64,000 nt of DNA from an uncultured Eubacteriales bacterium (lineage in GTDB: Bacteria; Bacillota; Clostridia; Christensenellales; Aristaeellaceae), in assembly GCA_902793325.1 (NCBI GenBank), contig CADBCY010000007.1:41163-105162 (forward strand), given 5' to 3'. The position numbers and the translations under genes were made by a program. Every line of letters starts with the position of its first letter. Position 1 is the first letter of the stretch. Below are positions 17,510 to 26,216 of the stretch, one piece after another. The notes beneath the pieces are model-generated. The model saw only the letters and a program-made list of their open reading frames with translations, had not been told where the DNA came from and ran no database searches.

Positions 17510-19585
17510 TCAGTCCCGGCGGCGCGGCCTGCGGTCGCGGTCGCCGCCGCGGCGGTCGCGGTCGCCGTCGCGGCGCGGGGGCCGACGCACCGGCATGGAG
17601 TCGTCGTCGTACACGATGTCGTTGCGCACCAGGTTCACGCGGCCCTGGCTGTCGATCTCGCCGACGCGGCACTCCAGCGTATCGCCGATGTTCACCACGT
17701 CCTCCACCTTCTCCACGCGCTCGTTGGCCAGCTTGGAGATGTGGATCATGCCGTCCTTGCCGGGCGCGTACTCGACGAACGCGCCGAAGGGCATGATGCG
17801 GACCACCTTGCCGGTGAACACGTCTCCCACCTGAAGATCCTTGGCGATGCCCTCGATGATCTGGCGGGCGCGCTTGGCGGCCTCGCTGTCCTCGGTGGCG
17901 ATGAACACGCTGCCGTCGTCCTCGATGTCGATCTTCACGCCGGTCTCCTCGATGATCTTGTTGATGGTCTTGCCGCGGGGGCCGACGACCTCGCCGATCT
18001 TCTCGGGATTGATCATGAAGTGGACGATCTTGGGCGCGTGCTTGGAGAGCTCCTCGCGCGGGGCGGGCAGCACCTCGAGCATCTTGCCCAGGATGTGCAT
18101 GCGGCCGTCGTAGGCCTGGGCCAGCGCCTGGCGCAGGATGGCCTCGTCGATGCCCTTGATCTTGATGTCCATCTGGATGGCGGTGATGCCCTGGGCCATG
18201 GCCACGCCCGCCACGGGGCGCTTGATCGGCACGCCGGCGTCCATCAGCGCCAGAGTGCTGCCGCACACGGAAGCCTGGGAGGTGGAGCCGTTGGAGCTCA
18301 TGACCTCGCTGACCAGCCGCAGGCAGTAGGGGAACTCCTCCACGGGGGGGATCATGGGCAGCAGCGCGCGCTCGGCCAGCGCGCCGTGGCCGATCTCGCG
18401 GCGGCCCGGGCTGCGCGGGGGCTTGGCTTCGCCGGTGGAATAGCCCGGGAAGTTGTAGTGGTGCATATAGCGCTTGCGGTCCTCGGTGCCGATGCCGTCG
18501 ATGATCTGCTGCTCGGACATCGGGGCCAGGGTGGCCACGGTCATGACCTGGGTCTGGCCGCGGGTGAACACGCCGGAGCCGTGGGGACGCGGCAGCACGC
18601 CGACCTCGCACCAGATGGGGCGAACCTCGGTGAGCTTGCGGCCGTCGGGGCGCACGCCCTTGTCGATGATGTGGCGGCGCATGACTTCCTTCTGCACGCC
18701 GTACAGCGCGTCGGCGACCTCCTGCTCGCGGCCCTCGAACTGCTCGGCAAAGTGCTCGGCGACCTCGGCCTTCACCTGCTCCTCGCGGGCGTTGCGCTCG
18801 CTGCGCTCGAAGGTCTCGAACATCCACTCCACCTTGGGCAGGGCGTACTCGCGCACGGCGGCCTTCACGTCCTCGCCGGGCAGCTGCAGGGGGAATTCCT
18901 TCTTGGGCGCGCCGATCTCGGCGACGATGTCGTTGATGAAAGCGACGATCTTCTTGATCTCTTCGTGGGCGAACAGGATCGCGCCGAGCATGACCTCCTC
19001 GGACACTTCCTTCGCGCCGGCCTCGACCATCAGCACGGCCTCGCTGGTGCCGGCCACGGTCAGGTTCATCAGGGAGACCTCGCGCTGGGCCACGGTGGGG
19101 TTGACGATGTACTCGCCGTCCACATAGCCGATGTTCACCGCGCCGATGGGGCCCGCCCACGGGATGCAGGAGGTGGCCAGGGCGGCGGAGGCGCCGATCA
19201 TGCCGGGGATATCGGGGATGTTGTCCTGCTCGACGGACATCACCGTGCAGACCACGCAGACGTCGTGCCGCATGCCCTTGGGGAACAGCGGGCGCAGGGG
19301 GCGGTCGATCAGGCGGGAAGTCAGGATGGCCTTCTCCGCGGGACGGCCCTCGCGGCGGTTCCAGCTGCCGGGGATGTGGCCGACGGAATACAGCTTCTCT
19401 TCAAAATCCACGCTCAGGGGGAAGAAATCGATCCCGGGGCGGGGGGTATCGGCGACGGTGGCCGTCACCAGGACGCAGGTATCGCCGTAGCGCACGAAGG
19501 TCGCGCCGGTGGCCTGCTCGGCGTACTTGCCGAACTCCAGGGTGAGCGTGCGCCCGCCCAGTTCCATGCTGTAGCTCTTGAACAT
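17510..19585 (-). CDS. pnp: Polyribonucleotide nucleotidyltransferase (PNPase)
   Basis: 691 residues. PNPase degrades RNA 3'-5' by phosphorolysis. The domain order is first RNase PH domain (RLIDRPLRPLFPKG), helical linker, second RNase PH domain (RGQTQVMTVATLAP, SNGSTSQASVCGSTLALMDAG), KH (VGPRGKTINKIIEETG, about 560-620) and S1 (GKVVRIMPFGAFVEYAPGKDG, about 625-690). The C-terminus is an unusual Arg/Asp repeat (RDGDRDRRGGDRDRR). ATG 19585 follows AAGGAGGGA. rpsO lies upstream in the same direction, separated by a 315-base structured spacer. Confidence 0.98.
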   Translation of the reverse strand: MFKSYSMELGGRTLTLEFGKYAEQATGATFVRYGDTCVLVTATVADTPRPGIDFFPLSVDFEEKLYSVGHIPGSWNRREGRPAEKAILTSRLIDRPLRPLFPKGMRHDVCVVCTVMSVEQDNIPDIPGMIGASAALATSCIPWAGPIGAVNIGYVDGEYIVNPTVAQREVSLMNLTVAGTSEAVLMVEAGAKEVSEEVMLGAILFAHEEIKKIVAFINDIVAEIGAPKKEFPLQLPGEDVKAAVREYALPKVEWMFETFERSERNAREEQVKAEVAEHFAEQFEGREQEVADALYGVQKEVMRRHIIDKGVRPDGRKLTEVRPIWCEVGVLPRPHGSGVFTRGQTQVMTVATLAPMSEQQIIDGIGTEDRKRYMHHYNFPGYSTGEAKPPRSPGRREIGHGALAERALLPMIPPVEEFPYCLRLVSEVMSSNGSTSQASVCGSTLALMDAGVPIKRPVAGVAMAQGITAIQMDIKIKGIDEAILRQALAQAYDGRMHILGKMLEVLPAPREELSKHAPKIVHFMINPEKIGEVVGPRGKTINKIIEETGVKIDIEDDGSVFIATEDSEAAKRARQIIEGIAKDLQVGDVFTGKVVRIMPFGAFVEYAPGKDGMIHISKLANERVEKVEDVVNIGDTLECRVGEIDSQGRVNLVRNDIVYDDDSMPVRRPPRRDGDRDRRGGDRDRRPRRRD

Positions 19586-19900
19586 GTGTTGTCCCTCCTT
19601 GGGCTTACTCTATATTGACTCTTATTGATACCACGATCACGGTCCGGAAACGGCGCGTCGCGCGCGAGCCTGCGGCTCCGGCGGATGCGGCGCCCTCCCG
19701 GGTTCATCGAAGCGCGTGCGCTTCATCGGCTTGCAATGTGCAGACGCGCGCCTGCGGGCATGTCCCCGCATCCTGGCGTCCGCACATTGCGGCGGGCAAA
19801 ACGGCTGACTCCGACGCCGTTTTCAATTCACACGACGCCGCCGCTCGGCAACCCAAGCGGCGGCGCGAAGAATAACCCTGTTCGACAGCGTACCGGGCGA
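19586..19900 (-). other. Hairpin-rich rpsO-pnp intergenic region (pnp leader)
   Basis: No open gene lies in this 315-base stretch. It holds successive inverted repeats: GAGCC/GGCTC near 19670; GAAGCGC/GCGCTTC near 19710; a long composite stem GCAATGTGC ... GCACATTGC (about 19732-19790) enclosing TGCGGG/CCCGCA; AAAACGGC/GCCGTTTT (19798-19823); and GCCGCCGCT/AGCGGCGGC (19837-19864). On the minus strand these form the rpsO 3' end and the pnp 5' leader. I found no convincing pnp promoter. Confidence 0.6.
19798..19823 (-). terminator. Candidate terminator/attenuator after rpsO
   Basis: AAAACGGC (19798-19805) pairs with GCCGTTTT (19816-19823); on the minus strand the stem ends in TTTT. The short T tract makes partial read-through into pnp likely. 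Confidence 0.5.
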
Positions 19901-20155
19901 TTATTTGCGCAGGCCCAGCTTGGCGATCAGCGCGCGGTAGGCTTCGATGTCGGTGCTCTTCAGATAGTCCAGCAGACCGCGGCGCTGGCCGACCATCAGC
20001 AGCAGACCGCGACGGGAGTGGTGGTCCTTCTTGTGCACCTTCAGGTGCTCGTTCAGGTGGTTGATGCGCTCGGTCAGCAGCGCGATCTGAACCTCGGGGG
20101 AGCCGGTGTCGCCCTCATGGCGGCCGTAGGCATTGATGATTTCCTGCTTGGTCAT
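19901..20155 (-). CDS. rpsO: 30S ribosomal protein S15
   Basis: 84 residues, slightly shorter than the usual 87-89. [51 protein letters not shown] is the S15 signature region, with the 16S rRNA-binding D-H-H-S-R-R-G-L motif. ATG 20155 has GAGGAGG eight bases upstream; the frame is open upstream but lacks family similarity. rpsO upstream of pnp is conserved across bacteria. Confidence 0.97.
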   Translation of the reverse strand: MTKQEIINAYGRHEGDTGSPEVQIALLTERINHLNEHLKVHKKDHHSRRGLLLMVGQRRGLLDYLKSTDIEAYRALIAKLGLRK

Positions 20156-20260
20156 GGATGTTTCCTCCTCTTCATGTTGCCCGCAAGCCAGGTAAGCCGG
20201 CGGAGTTCTCGGCAAACCGGGCAAACGGCCGTGGCGGAATTTCATTTTGCCACATCGTGT

Positions 20261-20289
20261 ATTTTACCATATTCCCCGCCCCTTGTAAA
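20261..20289 (-). promoter_or_regulatory. SigA-type promoter for rpsO
   Basis: Minus-strand TTTACA (20284-20289), 17-bp spacer, TAAAAT (20261-20266). The leader to the rpsO ATG is about 100 nt. The rest of the 328-base gap between rpsO and the SDR gene (20290-20400) shows no gene or clear signal. Confidence 0.65.
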
Positions 20290-20407
20290 CGGCGGGAGCG
20301 CAGTTTGCAGAAATTTAAAGCCGTCGCCCGGGGCGTGCCGCAGCGCGCCGTCCCGCGGATCGGCGGCAATGCCCGTCGCGCCTTCGAGCGGCCCCGGGAA
20401 GGCCCGG

Positions 20408-20437
20408 AAAACCCCGGCGGTGCGATGTCCGTCGGGG
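20408..20437 (-). terminator. Rho-independent terminator after the SDR gene
   Basis: Minus-strand CCCCGaCGG pairs with CCGcCGGGG around an 8-nt loop, followed by TTTT (20408-20411). Confidence 0.65.
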
Positions 20438-20483
20438 TCCGTTGCGGCTCATGCCCGTCCGCGCGCCGGCATATGCTTCTGCA

Positions 20484-21359
20484 TTACTTCAGCATCACCT
20501 GGCCGCCGGTCACGGGGATGGCCTGGCCGGTCTCGTACTTCTGCTCCACGCAGTAGAAGATGGCCTTGGCCACGTCCGCCGGGAAGCAGCCGCGGTTCAT
20601 GGGCACCTTGCTCATGTAGTAGCGCCGCACGTCCTCCACGGTTTTTGCGCCGGGCACCTTGCCCGCGTGCAGGTACTGCACGAACAGGCCGCGCTCCGGA
20701 TCGGACCACAGCGGGCCGTCCAGGTAATTGCCGGGGCAGATGGCGTTCACCTTGATGTTGTAGGGGCACAGCTCCAGCGCGAAGGACTGCGTGAGGCCGA
20801 TGCCGCCGAACTTGCTGCCGGCGTAGGCGTAGTTGTTCTTGCTGCCCTCCAGGCCGGACTTGGAGTTGATGGTGATGATGTCGCCGAACCACTCCGGGTC
20901 GGCCTCGTGCTCCGCCTCCATGATGGCGGCGGCATACTTGGCGCACAGGAAGTAGCCGGTGTAGTTGATGTTGGTCACGAAGTCAAAGGTGTTCTTTTCC
21001 AGCTCCAGCAGGTTGCCGGCCTTCGCCACGCCCGCGTTGGACACCAGGATGTCCAGCCCGCCGAAGCGCTCCACGGTCTGCTGCACCATGGCGGCCACGG
21101 ATTCCTCGCTGGTGACGTTCACCTCGACGGCGGCGGCGTTCGCGCCCAGCCCGTCGGCCACGGCCTGCGCACCGGGCAGGTTCATGTCCGCGATGACCAC
21201 GGTGCAGCCCTCGCGGTGCATCTCCTCGGCGATGCCCTTGCCGAAGCCCTGCGCCGCGCCGGTGACGATGGCGATCTTGCCCGCCAGGCGACCCTCGGTC
21301 GCGGGGCGGTCGTGGATCTTCTCCCTGGCGACGGCCTGCCACTTGCTCATATCAATCAT
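20484..21359 (-). CDS. SDR-family sugar/polyol dehydrogenase (sorbitol-6-phosphate dehydrogenase-like)
   Basis: 291 residues, classical short-chain dehydrogenase. KIAIVTGAAQGFGKGIAEEM holds the TGxxxGxG NAD(P)-binding motif, NAG follows in LVSNAGVAKAGN, and the catalytic set is S (INSKSG), Y-x-x-x-K (YAGSK in NNYAYAGSKFGG). The overall look, including PYNIKVNAICPGNYLDGPLWSDPERG, recalls sorbitol-6-phosphate 2-dehydrogenases. ATG 21359 lies seven bases from AGGAGG. It sits downstream of fucI behind that gene's terminator, with its own -10 box. It may reduce or oxidise an L-fuculose-type ketose or its phosphate, which is inference from context. Confidence 0.85.
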   Translation of the reverse strand: MIDMSKWQAVAREKIHDRPATEGRLAGKIAIVTGAAQGFGKGIAEEMHREGCTVVIADMNLPGAQAVADGLGANAAAVEVNVTSEESVAAMVQQTVERFGGLDILVSNAGVAKAGNLLELEKNTFDFVTNINYTGYFLCAKYAAAIMEAEHEADPEWFGDIITINSKSGLEGSKNNYAYAGSKFGGIGLTQSFALELCPYNIKVNAICPGNYLDGPLWSDPERGLFVQYLHAGKVPGAKTVEDVRRYYMSKVPMNRGCFPADVAKAIFYCVEQKYETGQAIPVTGGQVMLK

Positions 21360-21393
21360 ACGAATTCCTCCTTGTCTGGGTTCGGTTGTATTC

Positions 21394-21399
21394 ATTATA
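21394..21399 (-). promoter_or_regulatory. -10 box of a promoter for the SDR gene
   Basis: Minus-strand TATAAT with no clear -35 at 16-18 bp, which suggests dependence on an activator, possibly the AraC protein encoded at 23562. Confidence 0.45.
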
Positions 21400-21464
21400 C
21401 ACGAATACGCGGGAAAAAGCCAGAGGCAACCCCGGGTGAACGCCCTGTTTTTCCCGTTCTTCCC

Positions 21465-21504
21465 AAAAACCGCCCCACCCGCCGCTGGGCAGGGTGGGGC
21501 GGTT
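21465..21504 (-). terminator. Rho-independent terminator of fucI
   Basis: AACCGCCCCACCC (21468-21480) and GGGTGGGGCGGTT (21492-21504) form a perfect 13-bp stem; on the minus strand it runs into TTTTT (21465-21469). Confidence 0.9.
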
Positions 21505-21518
21505 GCGAAGCAAAGGGA

Positions 21519-23321
21519 TTACTTCTTGAAGAAGGGGCCGTAGTTTGCGCAGGCGCGGTAGTCGGCGCCCTCCTTGTCCATGCCGAAGGCGTTCCAGGCC
21601 GCGGGGCGATAGATCTTCTCCACGGGCACGTTGTGCAGCGCCACGGGGATGCGCAGCATGGAGGCGAAGGTGATCAGGTCCGCGCCGATGTGGCCGTAGC
21701 TGATCGCGCCGTGGTTGGCGCCCCAGTTGTTCATGACCTCGTAAGCGGTCTTGAAGGGGCTGCCCTCCTTGCCGTCGCAGCGCGGGGTGAACCACGTGCA
21801 GGGCCAGGTGTAGTCGGTGCGCTTCCACAGGATGTCGGTGACCTCGTCGGGCAGGGCGACCGTCCAGCCCTCGGCGATCTGCAGCATCGGGCCCAGGCCG
21901 TCCACCAGGTTCAGGCGGATCATGGTCGCGGGCATCTCGCAGTCGGTCACGAAGCGGCTGGAGTATCCGCCGCCGCGGAAGTAGCCCAGGTCGGCGTAGT
22001 TCCAGGTGGTGTGCTCCATGATGGCCTTCTGGTCGGCCTCGGTGACCTCGTACCAGGGCTTCATCAGGCGGTTGCCGTCCTTGTCGCGGGCCTGGCCGTT
22101 GGCGTCCAGGCAGCACGCGCCGGAGTTGATCAGGTGGATGAAGCCGCCGTTCTGCTTGGCGACGCCCTCGATGTCATAGCCGGTCACGCGCTTCACGGCC
22201 TCGGGGCTCCAGTAGGTGCGCACGTCGGCGAACATCTGCGCGCGGTTGGTGAGCAGCTTCATGAACAGCATGCTCAGGCCGTTCAGCACGTCGTTCTCGG
22301 TGGCCAGCACGTAGGGCTCGCGGGCGCCGTTGTGGTCGAAGGAGGTGTTCAGCATGGCCTCGGGGAAGTCGCAGTTCGGATAGAAGTCCGTCCACTGGCG
22401 CTGGCCCTGGAAGCCGCCGGCGATGGCGTTGTGGCCGACCATTTCCTCCTCGCGGCCCTTGGGCAGGTTGGGATTGCCGTTCATCAGGTCCTTGATGATG
22501 AGGTACATCTTCAGGGTGAACTCCCAGTCCTTGTCCTTCTGCTCGCGGGTCTTCTGCATCGCCTCGGGATTCTTGTCGAAGCTCTCCTTGACGTTCTCGT
22601 CGGCCCACTTGCGCAGCTTCTCATACTCCTTCTCGTCGTAGATGCCCTCGGTCATGCGGCGGATGATCTCCACCTCGTCCACGGACTCGACGCGCATGCC
22701 CAGGTACTCCTCGATGAACTTGGAGTCGATGATGGAGCCGCCGATGCCCATGCAGATGGAACCGATCTGCAGGTAGCTCTTGCCGCGCATGGAGGCGGCG
22801 GCGACGGCGGCGCGGCCGAACCGCAGCAGCTTTTCCTTCACGTCCTCGGGGATCACGGTGTCGTCCGCGTCCTGCACGTCATGGCCGTAGATGCCGAAGG
22901 CGGGCAGGCCTTTCTGGGCGTGGGTGGCCAGCACGGAGGCCAGGTACACGGCGCCGGGGCGCTCGGTGGCGTTCAGGCCCCACACGGCCTTGATGGTGTT
23001 GCGGTCCATGTCCATGGTCTCGGAGCCGTAGCACCAGCAGGGGGTCACGGTCAGCGTGATGGCCACGCCCTCGTGGCGGAACTTCTCCTCGCAGGCGGCG
23101 GACTCGGCCACGCGGCCGATGGTGGTGTCGGCGATGACCACCTTCACGGGCTCGCCGTTGGAATAGCGCAGATTCTCCTCGAACAGCTTCGCGGCGGACT
23201 TCGCCATGTTCATGGTCTGGTCTTCCAGGCTCTCGCGCACCTTCAGGGGGCCGCGGCGGCCGTCGATGACGGGGCGGATGCCGATGACGGGATAGCTGCC
23301 CAGGTATCTGTTCTTAGCCAT
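21519..23321 (-). CDS. fucI: L-fucose isomerase
   Basis: 600 residues, the normal FucI length (about 590). FucI interconverts L-fucose and L-fuculose and also acts on D-arabinose; it is a cytoplasmic Mn-dependent hexamer. Family blocks include [21 protein letters not shown] at the start, [49 protein letters not shown] and [36 protein letters not shown] 23321 is 10 bases from AGGAGG. No fuculokinase or fuculose-phosphate aldolase is in the window, so the rest of the pathway is elsewhere or replaced by the SDR route. The AraC gene is divergent. Confidence 0.96.
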   Translation of the reverse strand: MAKNRYLGSYPVIGIRPVIDGRRGPLKVRESLEDQTMNMAKSAAKLFEENLRYSNGEPVKVVIADTTIGRVAESAACEEKFRHEGVAITLTVTPCWCYGSETMDMDRNTIKAVWGLNATERPGAVYLASVLATHAQKGLPAFGIYGHDVQDADDTVIPEDVKEKLLRFGRAAVAAASMRGKSYLQIGSICMGIGGSIIDSKFIEEYLGMRVESVDEVEIIRRMTEGIYDEKEYEKLRKWADENVKESFDKNPEAMQKTREQKDKDWEFTLKMYLIIKDLMNGNPNLPKGREEEMVGHNAIAGGFQGQRQWTDFYPNCDFPEAMLNTSFDHNGAREPYVLATENDVLNGLSMLFMKLLTNRAQMFADVRTYWSPEAVKRVTGYDIEGVAKQNGGFIHLINSGACCLDANGQARDKDGNRLMKPWYEVTEADQKAIMEHTTWNYADLGYFRGGGYSSRFVTDCEMPATMIRLNLVDGLGPMLQIAEGWTVALPDEVTDILWKRTDYTWPCTWFTPRCDGKEGSPFKTAYEVMNNWGANHGAISYGHIGADLITFASMLRIPVALHNVPVEKIYRPAAWNAFGMDKEGADYRACANYGPFFKK

Positions 23322-23388
23322 ATGAACCAATCCTCCTTAAAAATATAGCCGGTTTCGCAGGGTTTCCCCTTTTAAACCTAATATAGCA

Positions 23389-23418
23389 TTGATTTTCCCG
23401 GCTGTATTGTGGTATAAT
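23389..23418 (+). promoter_or_regulatory. SigA-type promoter for the AraC-family gene
   Basis: TTGATT (23389-23394), 18-bp spacer, TATAAT (23413-23418). The ~145-base leader to the ATG contains no other clear element. The fucI promoter must lie in the same 240-base divergent region, but only a weak minus-strand TATATT near 23382 is visible. Confidence 0.65.
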
Positions 23419-23561
23419 GGCAAATAATAAAAGAATCTTCACTTTCCGTGGAATTCGTGAAAATCCCGCAGCTTGCCCGGATCGCCCAATTCCCGTCAAA
23501 AGGCACAAAACCGACCCCGTATCTTCCCTCAACCTGTCGACGATTCACGGGAGGCTTATCA

Positions 23562-24410
23562 ATGCACTACCTGGATTACAACGAACAGCGACAGCATTGC
23601 ACGGGCGATTTTCCCCTGGCCTACTACCCGGTGGACGAACACCACCCCCGCTATCGCATGCCCATGCACTGGCACCGGGAGGCGGAGCTGATCCGCATTC
23701 GCGAGGGCGCGCTGCACCTGTACATCGACGAGCGGGAGATCCTGGCCCGCGCGGGAGATCTGATGCTCATCGGCGAGGGCGTGCTGCACGGCGGCGAGCC
23801 GGAGGCGTGCGTGTACGAGTGCATCGTGTTCGACACGGCGCTGCTGCTGTCGGTGGAGGCCTGCAAGCGCGACCTGAGGAGCCTCCTGAGCCACAGCCTG
23901 TTCCTGCGGCGGGAGATGATCGAGGCCGACGCCGACCTGGCCCGGGCGCTGGAGGCGCTCTGCGCGCGCTGCGAGGCGGGCGTGGCCGGCGCGGAGCTCA
24001 ACGTGATGGCGGCGCTGTTCGCGCTGTTCGGGGCCATGGTGGAGGGCAACCACGACGCCCACATGCAGGCGGTGTCCGACCGCTTCGTGCAGAAGGCGGC
24101 GCAACTGAAGCCCGCGCTGGAGTACATCGAGACGCACTACGGCCAGAGCATCACGCTGGACGCGCTGGCGCGGCTGACGGGCATGTCGCCCAAGTACTTC
24201 TGCCGCTTCTTCAAGACCGTGGTGCACCGCTCCCCCATTGACTACGTGAACTACTACCGCATCGAGTGCGCCAGCCACTTCCTCACCGCCACGGACATGA
24301 CCGTGGCCGAGATCGCCCAGCACTGCGGCTACAACGACTCCAGCTTCTTCATCAAGCAGTTCCGCAAGTACAAGGGCACCACCCCGGGCAAGCTCCGCGC
24401 GGCGGGATAG
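23562..24410 (+). CDS. AraC-family transcriptional regulator with cupin sensor domain
   Basis: 282 residues. The N-terminal AraC-type cupin (MPMHWHREAELIRIREGALHLYIDEREI, then GDLMLIGEGVLHGG) is the ligand-sensing part. The C-terminal double helix-turn-helix (about 185-280) contains ITLDALARLTGMSPKYFCRFFKTVV and MTVAEIAQHCGYNDSSFFIKQFRKYKGTTPGKLR. ATG 23562 lies seven bases from GGGAGG; an upstream in-frame extension lacks support. It is divergent from fucI and is therefore the likely fucose-locus activator, with L-fucose or L-fuculose as possible effector. Confidence 0.93.
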   Translation: MHYLDYNEQRQHCTGDFPLAYYPVDEHHPRYRMPMHWHREAELIRIREGALHLYIDEREILARAGDLMLIGEGVLHGGEPEACVYECIVFDTALLLSVEACKRDLRSLLSHSLFLRREMIEADADLARALEALCARCEAGVAGAELNVMAALFALFGAMVEGNHDAHMQAVSDRFVQKAAQLKPALEYIETHYGQSITLDALARLTGMSPKYFCRFFKTVVHRSPIDYVNYYRIECASHFLTATDMTVAEIAQHCGYNDSSFFIKQFRKYKGTTPGKLRAAG

Positions 24411-24411
24411 C

Positions 24412-24449
24412 AAACGCCTTCATCGAACGGCTTCGATGAAGGCGTTTTT
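24412..24449 (+). terminator. Strong rho-independent terminator of the AraC gene
   Basis: AAACGCCTTCATCGAA and TTCGATGAAGGCGTTT pair perfectly over 16 bp with a CGGC loop, then TTTTT. It lies between convergent genes and may work both ways. Confidence 0.92.
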
Positions 24450-24475
24450 GTCCGGTTCAAACCGCGGGGCGGGGA

Positions 24476-25387
24476 TTATTCCGCGCCCTCCGCACCTTCC
24501 GCGCTCTCCGCGTCTTCCGCGTCGGCGACCACGCGAACCAGGTAGTAGACGGCGTCGTTGTCGTAGGCGTCGTTGCTGGGCGTGCTGCGCTCCATGTCGA
24601 ACTCGTATTCGATGCCGCGCTCCGACAACGCGCCGATGATGCAGCGGTCGCCCACGAGGGTCTCGAAGGAATACGAGCGGCAGGCGGGCGTACCCTCGTC
24701 GATGATGAAGGTCGTGGTGCGGGTCGCGGCCTCCTCATCGCCGAACAGGTGCGCTTCGATGGTTTCGATGGCCTCCGGGTACGGGCACTCGACGTCGTAT
24801 TCCATGGTCGCCTCATGGAAGGCTTCCTCCGTGCCGTCCGGGAACACCGCCACTTCCTGATAGGACCGGCTTTCCAGCGTGTCCGCGTCCAGCACGCACA
24901 CTTCCTTCGTCTCGATCCGGTCGGCGTCCTCCCTCTCCGGGTAGACGCTGGGCGCGTAGTTCTCCGCGGGCTTCACGGTCACGACGATGCTGTCCCCCTG
25001 CTCTTCGACGCTGAGGACCTCGCCCTGCACGAAGAACTCGGTGTAGAACTGCCAGGGGTCGTTCTCCATGTCCAGCGTGAGGAAGCGCCCGAACGCGCCA
25101 TCCGCCGTGAGGACGTAATCGTAAGCGCTGGAGCGAACGCGGATGCCGTCCAAATACCGGGAATCCACGACATGGTAGTACGTACCCATGTAGCTCGTGG
25201 TCTCCACGCCGTCCTTATCGACGTTACGGATCACGAGGCTCTCATGGGCGGCGCGAAGCGCGTCTCCCCAGTTGGCGGCGTAGATGCGCCAGAGCAGGTT
25301 GTCCCCGTCCGCCTCCGCTGTGGCGACGGGCAGCAGCGCCGCGCACAGCAGAGCGGCGCAGAGGATCATGGCAAGCAGCTTCTTCAT
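24476..25387 (-). CDS. Secreted protein of unknown function
   Basis: 303 residues. The N-terminus MKKLLAMILCAALLCAALLP with cleavage after ATA (VATA-EA) is a signal peptidase I type signal peptide. The mature part is acidic with short beta-rich segments (SYMGTYYHVVDSRYLDGI; SIVVTVKPAENYAPSVYP) and recalls small extracellular or membrane-associated proteins made by gut Clostridia, but I recognise no family. The C-terminus is a low-complexity Ala/Glu tail (EDAESAEGAEGAE). It has its own perfect consensus promoter, so it is probably well expressed, and it is convergent with the AraC gene. Confidence 0.8.
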   Translation of the reverse strand: MKKLLAMILCAALLCAALLPVATAEADGDNLLWRIYAANWGDALRAAHESLVIRNVDKDGVETTSYMGTYYHVVDSRYLDGIRVRSSAYDYVLTADGAFGRFLTLDMENDPWQFYTEFFVQGEVLSVEEQGDSIVVTVKPAENYAPSVYPEREDADRIETKEVCVLDADTLESRSYQEVAVFPDGTEEAFHEATMEYDVECPYPEAIETIEAHLFGDEEAATRTTTFIIDEGTPACRSYSFETLVGDRCIIGALSERGIEYEFDMERSTPSNDAYDNDAVYYLVRVVADAEDAESAEGAEGAE

Positions 25388-25439
25388 GACAATCTCCTTT
25401 CACGTTCCGGTTTTCCCGCCCGCGGCAGGCTTGCTTCAC

Positions 25440-25468
25440 ATTATAAATCCGACCAAAACGGTTGTCAA
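25440..25468 (-). promoter_or_regulatory. Perfect consensus SigA promoter for the secreted protein
   Basis: Minus-strand TTGACA (25463-25468), 17-bp spacer, TATAAT (25440-25445). The 196-base gap up to the CBM9-like gene holds no other clear element, and I see no terminator for that gene. Confidence 0.85.
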
Positions 25469-25583
25469 GCCCGAAAGCGCCGTTTGTCATTCCCCGCTCC
25501 ACGGCGTGTAGCCGGATTTCCCGATGCGCCCGGCGCCCTGCGCGATGCCATGCCCGCCTGCTTGCCGCATCTTCCCGGTGCGT

Positions 25584-26213
25584 TCAAAGCAAGAGTCGCC
25601 CGAAGCACTCCGGACGGTGGAAGTCCGGCTGCGGGGCCTGTATGGGGTTCCAGCTGCCGAAGTGGGGGTGCAGGCTCTCGTCGCAGCAGTAGAAGTTGCC
25701 CGCCATGGCGCGCCCAGGGGCGGGCGTCCGGCCGAACAGTTCTTCGATCAGCGCGTCCGGCACGCGGTAGCTCACCGCCCACCAGCCGCCCGCGTGCCGG
25801 GAGACGGTGGGCCGCATGCCCCCGGGCAGCGCGGGCAGCAGCGCCCGCCCTTCGCGGCCCGCGCCCAGGCCGATGAGCATCGCCCCGGCGGCGTTCGCCT
25901 CCAGGTTCAGGTAGCGGTCGTCGTCCGCGAAGGGCTTCAGGAAGAACTCCAGGCAGCTGTCCTTCCAGACCTCGCCGCCGAACGCCGTCGCCGCCGCCGC
26001 GACGGTTTCCTCCCTCGCGCACAGCAGCACGGAGAGGCCGTCCCCGTCCCGGGCCACATAGGCGCGCGCCTCGGGGCGGTAGTCGCCGGGCCAGGCATAG
26101 CGGTCGATGGGCGCGAAGGGCGCGGCGCAGAAGGGCTCCGCGTCCGGGTCAAACGCCCTGCCGGTCAGTACCGGCAGGGCGCATTTCGTGGATATGATTT
26201 CATATTCCCGCAT
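25584..26213 (-). CDS. Carbohydrate-binding family 9-like domain protein
   Basis: 209 residues without a signal peptide. DRYAWPGDYRPEARAYVARD, EVWKDSCLEFFLKPFADDDRYLNLEANAAGAMLIGLG and the C-terminal GNFYCCDESLHPHFGSWNPI ... PDFHRPECFG block are the CBM9-like (CBM_9_2) family. Its stand-alone members are cytoplasmic or of unknown place. The start lies three bases after the lamin-tail gene stop and its ribosome binding site is inside that gene, so translation is coupled. The link to the CotH/VTC operon may be accidental or may mean a carbohydrate-bearing surface product. Confidence 0.82.
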   Translation of the reverse strand: MREYEIISTKCALPVLTGRAFDPDAEPFCAAPFAPIDRYAWPGDYRPEARAYVARDGDGLSVLLCAREETVAAAATAFGGEVWKDSCLEFFLKPFADDDRYLNLEANAAGAMLIGLGAGREGRALLPALPGGMRPTVSRHAGGWWAVSYRVPDALIEELFGRTPAPGRAMAGNFYCCDESLHPHFGSWNPIQAPQPDFHRPECFGRLLL

Positions 26214-26216
26214 GGT

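Noticed and set aside
23448-23561. N-terminal extension of the AraC regulator by 38 codons
   Set aside because: The extension has no ribosome binding site and no similarity to the cupin domain, while ATG 23562 has a well-placed GGGAGG.
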